Assembly (NCBI GenBank): GCA_022578965.1
Contig: MU400509.1
Span: forward strand, 124,001-188,000
Direction: 5' to 3'
DNA from: Xylaria sp. FL1777
Taxonomy: Eukaryota > Ascomycota > Sordariomycetes > Xylariales > Xylariaceae
DNA: 64,000 nucleotides
The notes beneath the pieces are model-generated. The model saw only the letters and a program-made list of their open reading frames with translations. It was not told the origin of the DNA and ran no database searches. Numbering within the stretch: position 1 is the stretch's first letter; every line of letters starts with the position of its first letter. Position numbers and translations under genes: made by a program. Below are positions 11,801 to 27,687 of this stretch, piece by piece.

Positions 11801-12876
11801 GGTTGAGGTTTCGCATCCCGAAAACGGAAAGTAGCAAACCCCAGGTAGCTCCCAGTATCGGGATGCATCTTGTTGCTACTCTCGGCTATGTCGCCGAACG
11901 AGGCAAAAATGGTCGCGACCTTTGAGAAGGTAATTAATGGGTTAAAGCCACTGACCACGATTTGGGTAGGCGGCCCCGGCCCAATCGAGGTAGCGGGGTC
12001 ATAAACATAGGGCTTGAGGTTGTACGGCGTCTGACGCAAACGTGCCTTTGGAAGGTGAAAGTCGACATTGATGTAGTCCAGCCAGCTGCCTTTTGCGAGG
12101 CGCGGGTCGGGAGGGGGGGCGTCATCTTCCTATACAGCGATTTTTATTAGCCAAATATCTCACACCAAAATCAGATGACGCCCCCCTCCCCTCACATGTA
12201 TGATATAGTATAGTATTGGTTCACGTACCGAGCCGAAAGCTTTGTATTTCGGTTTCATGGTTTTTTTTTCTACCGATGAAAGCGTCTTATCAGTTGACGG
12301 ATCGTGTACACATCTCATACCCTGTGTGGTACGGTTGGGATCTCGGGCCGGGAGGCGCTTGACGACACTGGGGGGGGCGGCAGATGACTCCATAGCGGCG
12401 GCGAGGCTCGTAGAGTCAGCTTTACCGTCATAGGTAGAAGCAGCGGCGACATGCTCCTTTGAGGGTTGGGTGGTGTTGCTGTTGTTGTTGTTGTGATATG
12501 CGGGCGAGCCAGCAGCAGTTAGCGGGGTGATGTCGCTGTTCTTCGAGGCACGCGCAGTGGCATTCACAGCAGACGTGTTATTATGAGTGCTAAATATAGA
12601 GGAAGTAGTGCTCGCACGAGAACTGGCGGACCCGACACCATTGAGCAAGTCTCCCTGCGGGTACTCGGTATATGTATCTTGACTTGGCGGTCGCGCAGAG
12701 TCCGATGCGGACGGGTCGTGCTTAGCATCGCGGTGAGCGGGAGCAGCAGTTCTAGGATGGCTGTCGGGGGCATCTAAAGCCTTGCTATGTCGCTCGCGTT
12801 CTCGTTCATTGGCTCTGTCTCTAGCAGCACGAGGAGCGTTGGGAAAGAATTCCCGGTAGCCAGCGCTCGGAGCCAT
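8885..12876 (-). CDS. SET1: Histone H3 lysine-4 methyltransferase, COMPASS catalytic subunit
   Basis: Three exons: 12876-12229, 12129-9048 and 8988-8885, giving 1277 aa, normal for filamentous-fungal Set1. Both introns have GTACGT donors. Order: a disordered Ser/Asn-rich N-terminus; a conserved [20 protein letters not shown] block; an RRM at about 272-353 ([11 protein letters not shown]); the Set1 RNA-binding region; an acidic/lysine-rich middle; an n-SET segment ([18 protein letters not shown]); a SET domain from about 1135 with [15 protein letters not shown] and the catalytic [11 protein letters not shown]; then [11 protein letters not shown] and a post-[16 protein letters not shown] zinc motif. 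The last exon supplies the end of SET and the post-SET cysteines. Set1 mono-, di- and trimethylates H3K4 at active promoters. All catalytic motifs are intact. Confidence 0.96.
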
Positions 12877-14503
12877 GATATGGAGGGATGTCGGATACGG
12901 CTTCCTCTACCCACCAAGCCTCATGTCTGGCGCCGAGGAGTTGCGGACAACCATTCATGTATGTGGCAGCGAGATGGATGGTGATTTCTTTTTGCAATTT
13001 TAATTTAATTTTGGGGGGGAAGCGGAGTGGACGGCGATTGAGCCTGTTGGGATGAGGAGGTGGGATGGGTGACGGGCTGGACAAGAGGACAGAGGGCAGA
13101 GGGCAGAGGACGGGAGGACAACGCGAAACCCGTGTGTCCACGCGACAGATTAGGGAGATCTGACGTGTGTGGGACTGTTGGCGAGAAACAAAGCGCCAGA
13201 CGAGTTGGAGGCCACCAGCGTCAACAAAGGTGCTGCGAGGGGGGCTTGCGGGTGCACGATGATCGCGGACGGGCGAGGATGGTGCGGCTGCGAGGAGAAG
13301 AGCGCAACGAGGGTCAGTTGAGGGCAGGAGTCCGGGAGGTGGTGGTACATGGAAATGGCTGAGGGAGGTTAAAGTGTTTCCGCAGTGTCGAAAAGTTGAA
13401 TTTGGCTGGTACGGAGCAGTGATCTCAGGCTCAGGGATAAAGCAGGTACCCAAGTACTTGTGGGGCGTCGCTGGTACTGCTCTTAAAAGGGTTACCCAGA
13501 CCGGTCTAGCGTGTTGACAGGGCCTGTAAGGAACCCCCCAGCATACTTACTGCGCACAAGCCACCTACCCCCAGATTAAAAAAAATTGTGGCTGGATCTC
13601 GGCTGTGAATACAACGAACCTGTTTTTTGCTTGTGACGGTGCCGCCTCATCTACTGTCCAGCACCTAGGTATAAATAAATATGATTAATGGACCAATAGG
13701 AATTCCCGACTCAATCCCCAGGTACTGCCCACGTCTATTTATGCGTCTGCCGGCCGAGTACCTAAATCTGTATCTGTTTGGCGGTTTGTCTTATAAGATC
13801 AATCGTAGGATTTTTTCTTTCTTTACCCGGCAAGAAGAGACAAGGCCATATCAACCATTAAATAGAACATGACAACTCCTAAAGTTAAAAATACATCACT
13901 AAACTTAAGAGAGTTACGATGTAAGGTAAAAAGGGCTCTCTCTCTCTCTTTTACTACCCGCGGCGTACAACCGTACAGTACGTTGTACAATTTGCACTAC
14001 GACGGACCAAGCTCGCCAAGTGTGTCATGTTGGCGCCAACGCTTTATTCGACCAATGAATCGCTCATACAGACTACCTACGATTCATCAGAATTCCGTAC
14101 TACCGTGTTGCAGTTCGAACTCCAAACTATAAGTGCGAGATGCAAGTACAGCTGGCCAATTTTTTGCCTTTTTGTATTTCAAGGCTTATTTCACCTGACG
14201 GCAGTGAGGGATTACACAGGTGCTAGTACACTCAGCAAATAGCCGTGCCCACACTTCACTACCCGACTAGCAAGCCGGTCGGGGTTATATTACTACGAGC
14301 CTGAGCAGGTTGACAAAATGAACTGGGGAAAGACTATAATACGGCGATATGTCGCTCTTGGCCTATTGGACCTCTCTTGTGCAACATAGTTCCTTTTGTT
14401 TCTGTATCGGATGAATATCCCCGCTAGTATTTTATTCCTTCGACGACGACAAAAGCGCTGATGAGATGAAATCGCTTTCACCGTAGTTCGACCACACATC
14501 ACG
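12877..14503. other. Divergent intergenic between SET1 and MFS gene
   Basis: 1.6 kb, GC-rich next to SET1 (probably its 5' UTR and promoter) and AT-richer towards the transporter. A 210-codon minus-strand frame at 12821-13453 overlaps the SET1 start and looks fortuitous. Confidence 0.45.
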
Positions 14504-15940
14504 ATGTCAGATTCGAAAGGAGCCAGAGCGGCAATCGATGAGAAGCCGGAGCCCATCGTGATATCCGAGTCCGAGGATTCCGCTCCCGAACCTGTCAAGG
14601 CTCCTCCGCCTCCTCCACCGCCAGCTGGGGTTGGCGATGCCGGGCCACCGAACGGAGGTCTAGTGGCTTGGCTGCAGGTCGCCGCGGCCTTCGTGCTCTA
14701 CGGCAACACTCTGTAGGTACAACCCCTTTGACCTCGTCCTGTGATGCGTTGTGTGATACTGTGCTCTCCGTTGTGTGCCCAGCTGACCGACTTACTCAGC
14801 GGGTTGCTCAACACTTTCGGTGTTTACCAGACGTATTACGAGACACACTTGTTGAAGGAATACTCATCCTCTGACATCTCATGGATCGGCTCGATCCAGT
14901 CGTTATTCCTCATGGCCGTCGGGGTGCTCATAGGGCCGTTCTACGACGCCGGGCACTGTCGTATCTTACTGATCGTCGGCACCATCTTCGTCGCGCTTGG
15001 TTTCATGTTAACGAGCATCAGCACCTCCTACTGGTCCATCTTTCTGGCACAGGGCGTGCTGACCGGGCTCGGGACGAGCTGCTTGTCAATCCCATCCATC
15101 GCCATCGTGCCGCCCTATTTTAAGCCGGCCCGGCGACCCTTCGTGATGGGCACATCAACGCTTGGAAGTGGTCTCGCCGCCACCATCTACCCGATCATAT
15201 TTCAGTCCCTGCAGCCGGTGATCGGGTTCCCCTGGGCGGTGCGCGTGCAGGGTTTTATCTCTTTGGTGCTCTGCCTTTTTGCTGTTATTGTGGCTCGGCC
15301 GCGATACACCAAAACTGCCAGAAAGCGTACATTCCGGACCCTATTCAAGGGCGCCAAGCTTGGCGATCGCTACTTTATCGTCTACGTGACATCAATCTTA
15401 TTTAACAACTTAGGTTTCTTCGAGCCATTGTTCTACCTACAGAGTTATGCGGAGTCGCACGGGGGTGCTGGACTACCCGTGACGAAGTACCTCCTTGCTA
15501 TCTTGAACGGATCGTCCATCTTCGGACGACTTATGCCGTCGGCTCTGTCTAGGTGGTTTGGGATTCTCAATGCATTCATCGTTACCGTGACATTATCGTC
15601 TGTCAGTATATTTTACTGGACTAGTGTATACAATATCGCTGGCAGTATTGCCATGGCCGTGTTATATGGCTTCTTCTCCGGCGGTGTTGTGGCGTTCGCA
15701 CCTGTTGTGCTAACATCGATCACCGAGGACCTATCGTACCTCGGGACCCGGCTAGGCGTGTTGAACATTTTTAAGGGCATCGCCTCAGTCATTGGCGCCC
15801 CGATTGGCGGCGCCATAATCCAACGCAGCGGTAGCTATCTCGGCATGCAGCTCTTTAGCGCCTTCTCCGTCCTTCTCACTGCGGTCTTCGCCGGTGTCCT
15901 TCAAATAATGATTTCGAGAGACAAGGAACGGGCCACCTGA
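14504..15940 (+). CDS. MFS transporter, monocarboxylate (MCT/SLC16)-type
   Basis: Exons 14504-14712 and 14800-15940 give 449 aa. The intron has a GTAGGT donor, a CTGAC branch and a CTCAG acceptor; splicing joins LYGNT to LGLLNTFGVYQTYYE, the hallmark first-helix sequence of fungal MCT-like carriers. A cytosolic N-tail with a polyproline run (PPPPPPP) precedes GGLVAWLQVAAAF. About 12 hydrophobic helices follow in two halves separated by a basic loop (RPRYTKTARKRTFRTLFKGA). The family includes Mch and Esbp6-like proteins for monocarboxylates and related small molecules; the substrate here is unknown. No biosynthetic neighbours hint at a cluster role. Confidence 0.88.
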
Positions 15941-16516
15941 TACAGATACACGTCAAGAGTTTACAACATGCATCATTAAGAATAGAAGTAATAGCGACCG
16001 CGATACCCTCTCTTACATCTTGCTAAAGTTTCTTGTATATCTACAAGGCTAACGGCCGTTTATCTGTAAAATTTTATTTTTACGTGACGCAGCTTCTTAT
16101 TTAATAAAAATATGTAGAGTGTAATGTTCAGATAATCCTTGGTTCGTTACCCACCGTAAATCAAGATTCGAGCGGTGATAGCTATAGCAATAAAGTCAAA
16201 TCGGTTCATAATAATATCTGGTGTTTTACCTAAAAAGCTAAAGCTTAAGATTATTACCTTATAGCCAGCAAATATAAATGCATGACACCCGCACAAATTG
16301 AATATATCTGTACCCCTACTGCCATGGCATCTGTTACAGGTATGATCATAAACTCGACGTGATAGTTTATCATCCAAGACCCTCAACAATGAGGAGAACG
16401 ATGTGTATTCATACGTGACCGTTTTTATAGCTTTCCCCTAAACGCCGATGGTATGCCATGAAAGCACAAACTCTTCCTACTCCTAGAACGCCAAATAACC
16501 TACATGTGCTGACTCT
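15941..16516. other. Convergent 3' intergenic, no gene seen
   Basis: 576 nt between the MFS and FCF1 stop codons, AT-rich, with no conserved frame. It probably holds both 3' UTRs. Confidence 0.5.
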
Positions 16517-18301
16517 TCATGGGTCGGGAGCTCCTGGAAGACGTTCAATCACATACTTTCCTCTTGCCACGTTCATGACTAAAGATATGTCAGCAGTCAA
16601 CTCAAAGAGCATCGAGTGGACGCCATGATGTTTAGGGAAAGCAGTCTACGGAGAAAACGGTCGCAACTGAAACGGGTGCACTCACTTGGTACTCCTGGTA
16701 TCTTTCTTATGCGTCGAACGAGGTCCTTATCGTTAGTTGCGACTTAAAGGGTGAGAATTAGCGAGGTTCTTCAAGTTGACGGTGACCGAATAGGAAGGGG
16801 ATCGGTCCAAATATGACTTACCGATATACACTCGATGCTGCATGACCCGGTCCACAATGCAGTCACTGTAATATGGAGTTAGCAGGACCTCTTGCCCGGA
16901 AGATATGAAGAAAGTCTGAGAACGAATTAGAGAATAGCGTTCGACTTACTCTGCATATGTGCCTTTATGACTATTTTCAAAGAAGATTAGTAGTTATTTC
17001 TCCTAATAACCCACTCCAAGATATGTCGAGCTCCCGGGATCGGTTATAGGACCTGACTCGAAATCTTACTTACTCGCATGTAATCCGCTCCCATCTTTCA
17101 TCGCGAGCTATTCGTAAAGCCATCCTGTACCTATAAGAGTAGTTAGGACCATGCACTTGTTATTAACTGTTTCATGCACCCTACTTTGGACCAAGCTTTT
17201 CTAATTCGGCCATCTTGAAAGGCGTCAGCCAAGGTCACACACCCAATAGAAAAGCGTAGTGAGTTCATGCGGTTCAGCTTACCACGCAAGAGGTAATAAT
17301 GCTACAGTATGGTCAGTGAATGTTTAAGCTAGCTAGAACAGCAAGTTTCAAGATAGGAACAAATAGAGTCAAGTTCGAGTATACTAACGGAATGCATTTG
17401 GCATAGAGACAATCTGTCAACATTACATCCAATTAGTTACGGTTTTCAAGCCAAAGGATCAAAATCAGCATCAAACTAGCCCACAATTCCGCAGTACATG
17501 AGGCTCTAAAAGATGGCCTTCCAGCTTTGACGCCTGTAGAGTCGGGATACAAGTATTTCGAACTGGGGGTTTGACTTACCCATCATAGATTCTAAAAGCG
17601 GAAGCTTACGCTGAATCGTGTGACTGAGAAAATTCGTATCGACAAGTACTGAGTAGGGCGGCTTCAGTGCTTGACTGAATGTAAACATTAGCCATGAAGT
17701 CTTGTACTGGTATAAAGGAGCGTAGACAAGACAGGTGCGTATGCTACGAATCGAGATTGCCTGTGTTCAGCTTGAATACAAAGAAGCCAACCCTTTTACA
17801 ACCAGGCGGCATCGCCATCTAGACACGTCCCAAGGAGAAACGGGAGCCGACAGCCATGCTTCATGTTTCGGAATTGGGTTGAGCGATACTTATAGTTCGG
17901 GTGACTCGAGACGGCTCCAAAACAAGGGGCCGAAGGCGAGAGCGAGACTCATAGTTACAGCAGACAATAAGAAAAGGGTACTGACTTTGCTTGAAAGAAG
18001 AGACTGGATGGCATCTGAGGAATTTCACGGACGACCTGGTCGTTAGATGGGCCGCTCGTTTTGGCTTTCTGAGGATTCTGGGCATCAGCCTTGCCCGCAT
18101 TTTTCTTCAAGCGCGCGTCCCGCTGGCCGATGACTACCAAGTTTCTCCATGTTAGCCAGTCTAGCTTCTCAGCAGTGGTGCTTGTTGGCTTACTGCGTTT
18201 GACCTGTGCCCAGTTAGTCGTATATTCGAAGCGACCAGAATTAGTAGTGATTAGGTCTTTCTCACAGTAGCAAACTTGCGTGTCTTCTTAGCCACACCCA
18301 T
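16517..18301 (-). CDS. FCF1: rRNA-processing protein Fcf1 (Utp24), PIN-domain endonuclease
   Basis: Twelve exons: 18301-18266, 18203-18194, 18133-17986, 17674-17580, 17413-17389, 17301-17283, 17213-17185, 17130-17074, 16970-16950, 16865-16822, 16742-16686 and 16578-16517, giving 200 aa. The protein starts MGVAKKTRKFATVKRIIGQR, contains ALKPPYSVLVDTNFLSHTIQ (PIN domain, catalytic Asp in VDTN), MAELEKLGPKYR, WERITCDHKGTYADDCI and IVATNDKDLVRRIRK (second acidic site), and ends IMNVARGKYVIERLPGAPDP. Fcf1/Utp24 cuts pre-rRNA at the 5' end of 18S (A1/A2) in the SSU processome. Exon 2 is only 10 nt and exons 5-7 and 9 are 19-29 nt, while intron 3 is 311 nt. All phases and the total length close, and the family sequence is complete. 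One change is ITSCV where relatives have ITDCV. Confidence 0.93.
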
Positions 18302-20146
18302 GGCGACTTCTATATCAGCCCGAAGAGCAGAGCGTTAGAAAGTGGAGATTCTCTAGAAGGTCTTTGTTGTTTTTGATGATGGTGCCGCTTGAGAGGAAGG
18401 AAGGTTGCTGGAGGATATAATGCTCAGGCATAGATAGATACTATCTTTAAAAAAAACTAAAACTGAATGTTGTATGGTAGACCCACAACTGCTATGCAAA
18501 CTACCCAAAGCGGCTAGTCGTAGAATACCACGCAGCAGAGTTATGGTAACTAACTCACTTATTAAAATGATCGACGCCACGGTGCCTCCCAAGTACATAA
18601 GGGAAGTAGATAGTCTGACTAGGTTCTGTTCTGTAGTCAATGCGCCTAAATAGAATCGAGGGTCTCTACTATATATAGTGTATAGTATACGATCCGGAAG
18701 CGCAACAACCTTGAACTAGGTACTACGTACGCTACTGGTAATGGGAATCAACTCTCCAAAGCCCTGACAGCAGTTCATCTAAGTGTTCGTATCTATCCCA
18801 TGCCTGCCGATATGTATACTAGATGATGACCCATGTTAAAATCTATGCGTACCTACAGTAGATGGCCGAAGCGTGAATGAATTAGGTATGTACTAGGTAG
18901 TACCTGGGAGGCAGGTAGGTAGTGAGCATCCACTAAGAGTCCAAGACACGTCTTAAAGGACGGATCTGTACCATATCTTGGCAACAATGCCCCAACACAG
19001 AATATCAACCACAGATGGAGTGTATCCAATTAATATTCAATCACCAGATCCAGTCGTGGCGCACACGCAGAATGTTGTACTCTGTAAGACAGCGCCCTTT
19101 TTCTGTAGGAGGTATGCTATATTACATACATATATGAAGACAGCTGCCAGATTCTGTCGAAGCGAACAGGTACCTGCCTCCATGTAATGTAGGTACAGAC
19201 ATGAACTATGACTACCTGCCAGGTACAACACTGCCTACACCACCTCACTACCTTACATGCTACATTGGTGGCCTACCCTAAGGCACCTACAGGTGAGAAG
19301 AGGTAGGTTAGGTAGGGCCCTACTTAGGTAGGTATTGAGAGTACCTAACTGCTTAGAGTGTGGCATGGTGTGTAGGTATAGGTATCGAGTATCGTACTGC
19401 CTGAGATACCTGCATGTAGGTAGCCGATCTACTGTACATACCCAAGGTATTTTAGCCTCTTCTCATTCTCAGACCAAACTAAGACCATATGCGTACTTAG
19501 TATAATGGAAGAGCCAAAAAAACACGAGGCTTCCAGCGGCTGGTCAGCTCTCTCCCTGTCAGGTGGACCGGCTGGTAAGCTGCCTGGGCATACTGCTGCG
19601 GATGTAGTGAGCAGCAGTCTAGTCTTGTTCTGGACTTGTTGGCAAATCCCAACTAGTCTGCCCTCCTCCCTTTTAGATCCCTTTGGCTCCTTTCCCCGTC
19701 ATTCCTCACTTACCTGTCGTATTTGTCGTCGCTTCGTCGCTTCGTCGCCCGCTTTTGTTCTCCTTTTTTGTACACTACGTCCACTACACGCCGGGGAGCA
19801 CCTCATTCCCGCCATTGGCCGTGCAGTCTTGAATCTCACATGCTTCCTGCCTTCGTTTGATTATTTGTGTTTTCTGTCCGCTCACGCCAGTCACTCGTTC
19901 TGCGCAATATAGCGCCCGTTTTCCCAGCCGAACCCGACCGAGAACACATCATTCTCTCAACATCAATCGGCCTGCACATCTAGTATCCATTTATCGTCGC
20001 GTATTTGTAATTGCGGACGTGCTAGTTACCTGAATCCGTAGCCCACTGAATACACAGGTCGAATCGCCTTGTGCCGTTCCGGCTCCCGCCTGCTTGTAGG
20101 CCATTAATAGCAAAAACTTGTCGATATCTGTCTCTCCCCGAGCGAG
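18302..20146. promoter_or_regulatory. Divergent intergenic between FCF1 and Csi2-like gene
   Basis: 1.8 kb with no conserved gene. The middle (about 18700-19450) is rich in AGGTACCT-type repeat; the last 500 nt are C/T-rich, as in fungal leader regions. Confidence 0.45.
18700..19450. repeat. AGGTACCT-type repeat field
   Basis: Repeated GGTAGGTA, TACCTAC and ACCTGC words, among them runs at 18885-18925 and 19180-19440. Same word family as at 5150-5600, 33930-34150 and 38330-39060. Confidence 0.65.
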
Positions 20147-21238
20147 TTGCCCATTATGCGCCCGCGATCTATCCTGCTGGGCCTGGCAGCCGCGTTTGCG
20201 TCGCCTGTCATTGCGCAGAAGAATGGCAACGACAATAAGGATGATACCACTACTTCTACGTCTACGTCTACTAAAGCCGATGACAAGACTTCTACATCCG
20301 CTAATGCCGGTACTGCATCTACATCGACTACAGCAAACTCTCAGTCCACGACTACAACTGACGCTAAACCAACGTCGTCACTCCCTGACATAAACCAGAC
20401 ATCTAAGACATCCTCGTCTACCTCTTCAACTACCGCCGCGAGCAGCAGTGTCCCACCTATCACGAGCAGCACTGGCGATACTCCTCCTTTGCCATCTCTC
20501 CCAGGCTCTTTTAGTTATCCTCCTCCGGCTGTCCCTCCCACCAAAAACGCCCCGTTCATGCAGCAGTCAAACCTACCCCAGGGCACTGTCTTCATTGCTG
20601 TCGGTGCCATCCTGGGTGCTTTCGCTGTCGCCATCCTAGTCTGGCGGGGCGTTGTGGCTTGTCTGTTACACCGTTCTGTTAAGCGTGCTACTTTAGCTCA
20701 GCAAGTGGCAAACGACAAGAACTCGTATCCGCCTCCTGCTGCTCCTTTTTACAAGTACAGTGATCATGCATCCTCTGTCTCTCTTCATAACGCCCCAGGA
20801 GCTCGCCCAGCTCGAAAATCACGTGGACCGATACCTTCTTCAACACCGAGCCAGTCGAACCTATTCTTCTCTCCTACGGCCCCGGCTGGAGCCGCTGGTG
20901 CTGGGAATCGCGAATCACGGTTCCTGCCTTCGGGCTTCTACGCGTCCGGTGCAGCTTCTCCACAACAAGGCCATGAACATTCTATCAGTTTAACAAACCT
21001 ACGACCAGATTCTCGTGGGCATGCCCGGGCTGTCGAGCCTAGTCCCCCAGACTCTCCCAACTTAGTTCCTCCTCATGGCATAGGGCGGAGAAATCTAAGT
21101 TCGAGCACCCTTAACCTAAACAGGCCAGCCAGTGGCCGAGCTCCCAGTGCCTACCTCGAGGACTTATTAGGTGACCAGCCTGAGCAATTCCCTCCAGGAC
21201 ACCGTAACACGTGGAATCAACCCTCGAACCGTTTCTAG
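20147..21238 (+). CDS. Csi2-like single-pass cell-surface protein
   Basis: Single exon, 363 aa; a second in-frame ATG at 20156 gives a cleaner signal peptide ([20 protein letters not shown]). After the signal comes a Ser/Thr-rich, probably heavily O-mannosylated segment (about 30-110), a proline-rich stretch, one membrane helix at about 147-173 ([20 protein letters not shown]) and a cytosolic tail rich in Ser and Pro. The [13 protein letters not shown] block before the helix and the [16 protein letters not shown] block after it resemble fungal Csi2 proteins, which have been linked to chitin and septum formation. The topology is clear from the sequence; the Csi2 assignment is by memory of the family and less certain. 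A stress sensor-like role is an alternative. Confidence 0.65.
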   Translation: MPIMRPRSILLGLAAAFASPVIAQKNGNDNKDDTTTSTSTSTKADDKTSTSANAGTASTSTTANSQSTTTTDAKPTSSLPDINQTSKTSSSTSSTTAASSSVPPITSSTGDTPPLPSLPGSFSYPPPAVPPTKNAPFMQQSNLPQGTVFIAVGAILGAFAVAILVWRGVVACLLHRSVKRATLAQQVANDKNSYPPPAAPFYKYSDHASSVSLHNAPGARPARKSRGPIPSSTPSQSNLFFSPTAPAGAAGAGNRESRFLPSGFYASGAASPQQGHEHSISLTNLRPDSRGHARAVEPSPPDSPNLVPPHGIGRRNLSSSTLNLNRPASGRAPSAYLEDLLGDQPEQFPPGHRNTWNQPSNRF

Positions 21239-22970
21239 CCCGATTCCAATGTTGCGAGTCCATACAACGCTCTGTATGGTAAAGGAGTCTAGAAACGAGA
21301 CGGCGTTGGTTACATCGGAGTTATCTTGTTCTTGGTAGTAAAAACCGACCATACATGGGTCTTCAATATTCTCGGGATAGGATGTTTATGGCATGTCAAG
21401 CAATACCCAATTGAAAACTGCCAGTTCATTTTCTCGGTACCGGCTTTGTGTAAAGTCACTGTAATGGTATGGAGTTGGCATCAAGGGTGGCGTTAGCAGG
21501 AGGCGGGCTGCTCGGCATTGGTATACAGTTAATAGACTACGTATTCCTCTATCTTTCGATTCTTTGAAGGGTACTGTTTTCCCCGATGCAAGTATAGATG
21601 TGATGTGCCAATGTTTGTTAAGGCTATCTACCAGAATTCGAATATGTCCCCCTGGGATTATAATTTAATGTTCTTCAGCATATGCTTAGCTATTAGTTGG
21701 CACCATGAATCTCAACAAATAAGGTGTACGACTATTGAGGGCATGGTCGGCGAGTTCCCATAATGATAATTGAATAGCTTTGTCATCCCTATCAATTCGA
21801 CTCTGTCATTTATCCATTCCAAAAAAAATCGGAATATACAATCAATCACAAACAAGGCACGCTTGGGGCTCCTTAGTGCACCGCATCCGTTGTTCATAGA
21901 GCCAAGGGTCCAAAAAGACGTAATTATATAGATAGACATAATGTTCCTATACTACGAGGAGTATACAAGGGATCTAGTCTAGTCTTTATGTATAGGAGAA
22001 GTGTACACCAACCTGATATCTGTCGTGTATACCTACTTAAGATGAAGTTCTGTTCCTTGCAGGAATGTTATATGTATACAAGGCCGAAGGCTAATGTCGT
22101 AACCACCTATCGGTTGACAAACCTGTAACCTGAAACGAATTCAACCAGGACTTTTTGAAACCCGAACCCTCGTCAATCTAGCACTTTGCGGGGGGGGTTC
22201 CTACATGTACTACATATACTACATATACTGATGCATTTTCTTTCCGTTGGTTGTCTCAGACCGCCGCAGTACGCAGTACACCATTACACTATCTGTATGT
22301 ATATACTACAGGAATCCGCGATCCCTGCTTCTTGATATATGCCTACCTATCCCAGCCATGGTGTGTCCTTTATCCGGAAGACACGGGGGAACACGTGAAA
22401 TTCGGTTGGGGAAAAGGACAGGGAAGGAAAGGATGCAAGCACTTCATCCCGCCACATTCTGACGTTTTTCTACGTGATCAATCATATTACCGTACTTCCT
22501 TCACAACTCGTCCGTGTCTCCCTTGCTTTCGCTTACAAATAGACACCAGACGCTAGAAACCCCCGAATTTAAGTAGATACTTAGGTAGACAGGGCGCTCG
22601 TATGGGTCGCTAAGGTAGTAGTCGCCAAAGGTTTAATATGAAAATGTCATACAGTCTCTATCACTTACCTAAATCAGCTTTCCCATTCATCAGACCCCCT
22701 CTAATTCGATACATTCTCAATTATATCTCGAGTACCTTAACACCCCTCTGGCTACTAAGACGCAAGAAGCAAGAAAACCTGAGACATTCAGAGTCATGAA
22801 GATGGAGACATTCGGCGAAAGCATGCTAATACGTATGCTCTGCTCGTGCTTTATGTATCTGGTGAATCTAAATATCTATACGCTATACCACCAATGCGAT
22901 ACAAGATTGCTAACATCCAAAGAAAAATGTACCTTTTTTAACACCGGAGATCCAAAATTCGAAATCGCCC
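21239..22970. other. Convergent intergenic, no gene seen
   Basis: 1.7 kb between the Csi2-like and ABC transporter stop codons, AT-rich, with only short frames lacking family resemblance. Confidence 0.45.

Positions 22971-27687
<4,717 letters not shown>

Noticed and set aside
12821..13453. 210-codon minus-strand frame upstream of SET1
   Set aside because: Overlaps the SET1 start in another frame, Pro/Ser-rich low complexity, more likely leader sequence.
19505..19912. 135-codon plus-strand frame upstream of the Csi2-like gene
   Set aside because: C/T-rich leader-like composition with no conserved motifs.
14504..21238. MFS transporter and neighbours as a secondary-metabolite cluster
   Set aside because: Flanking genes are housekeeping (SET1, FCF1) and no biosynthetic enzymes are present.
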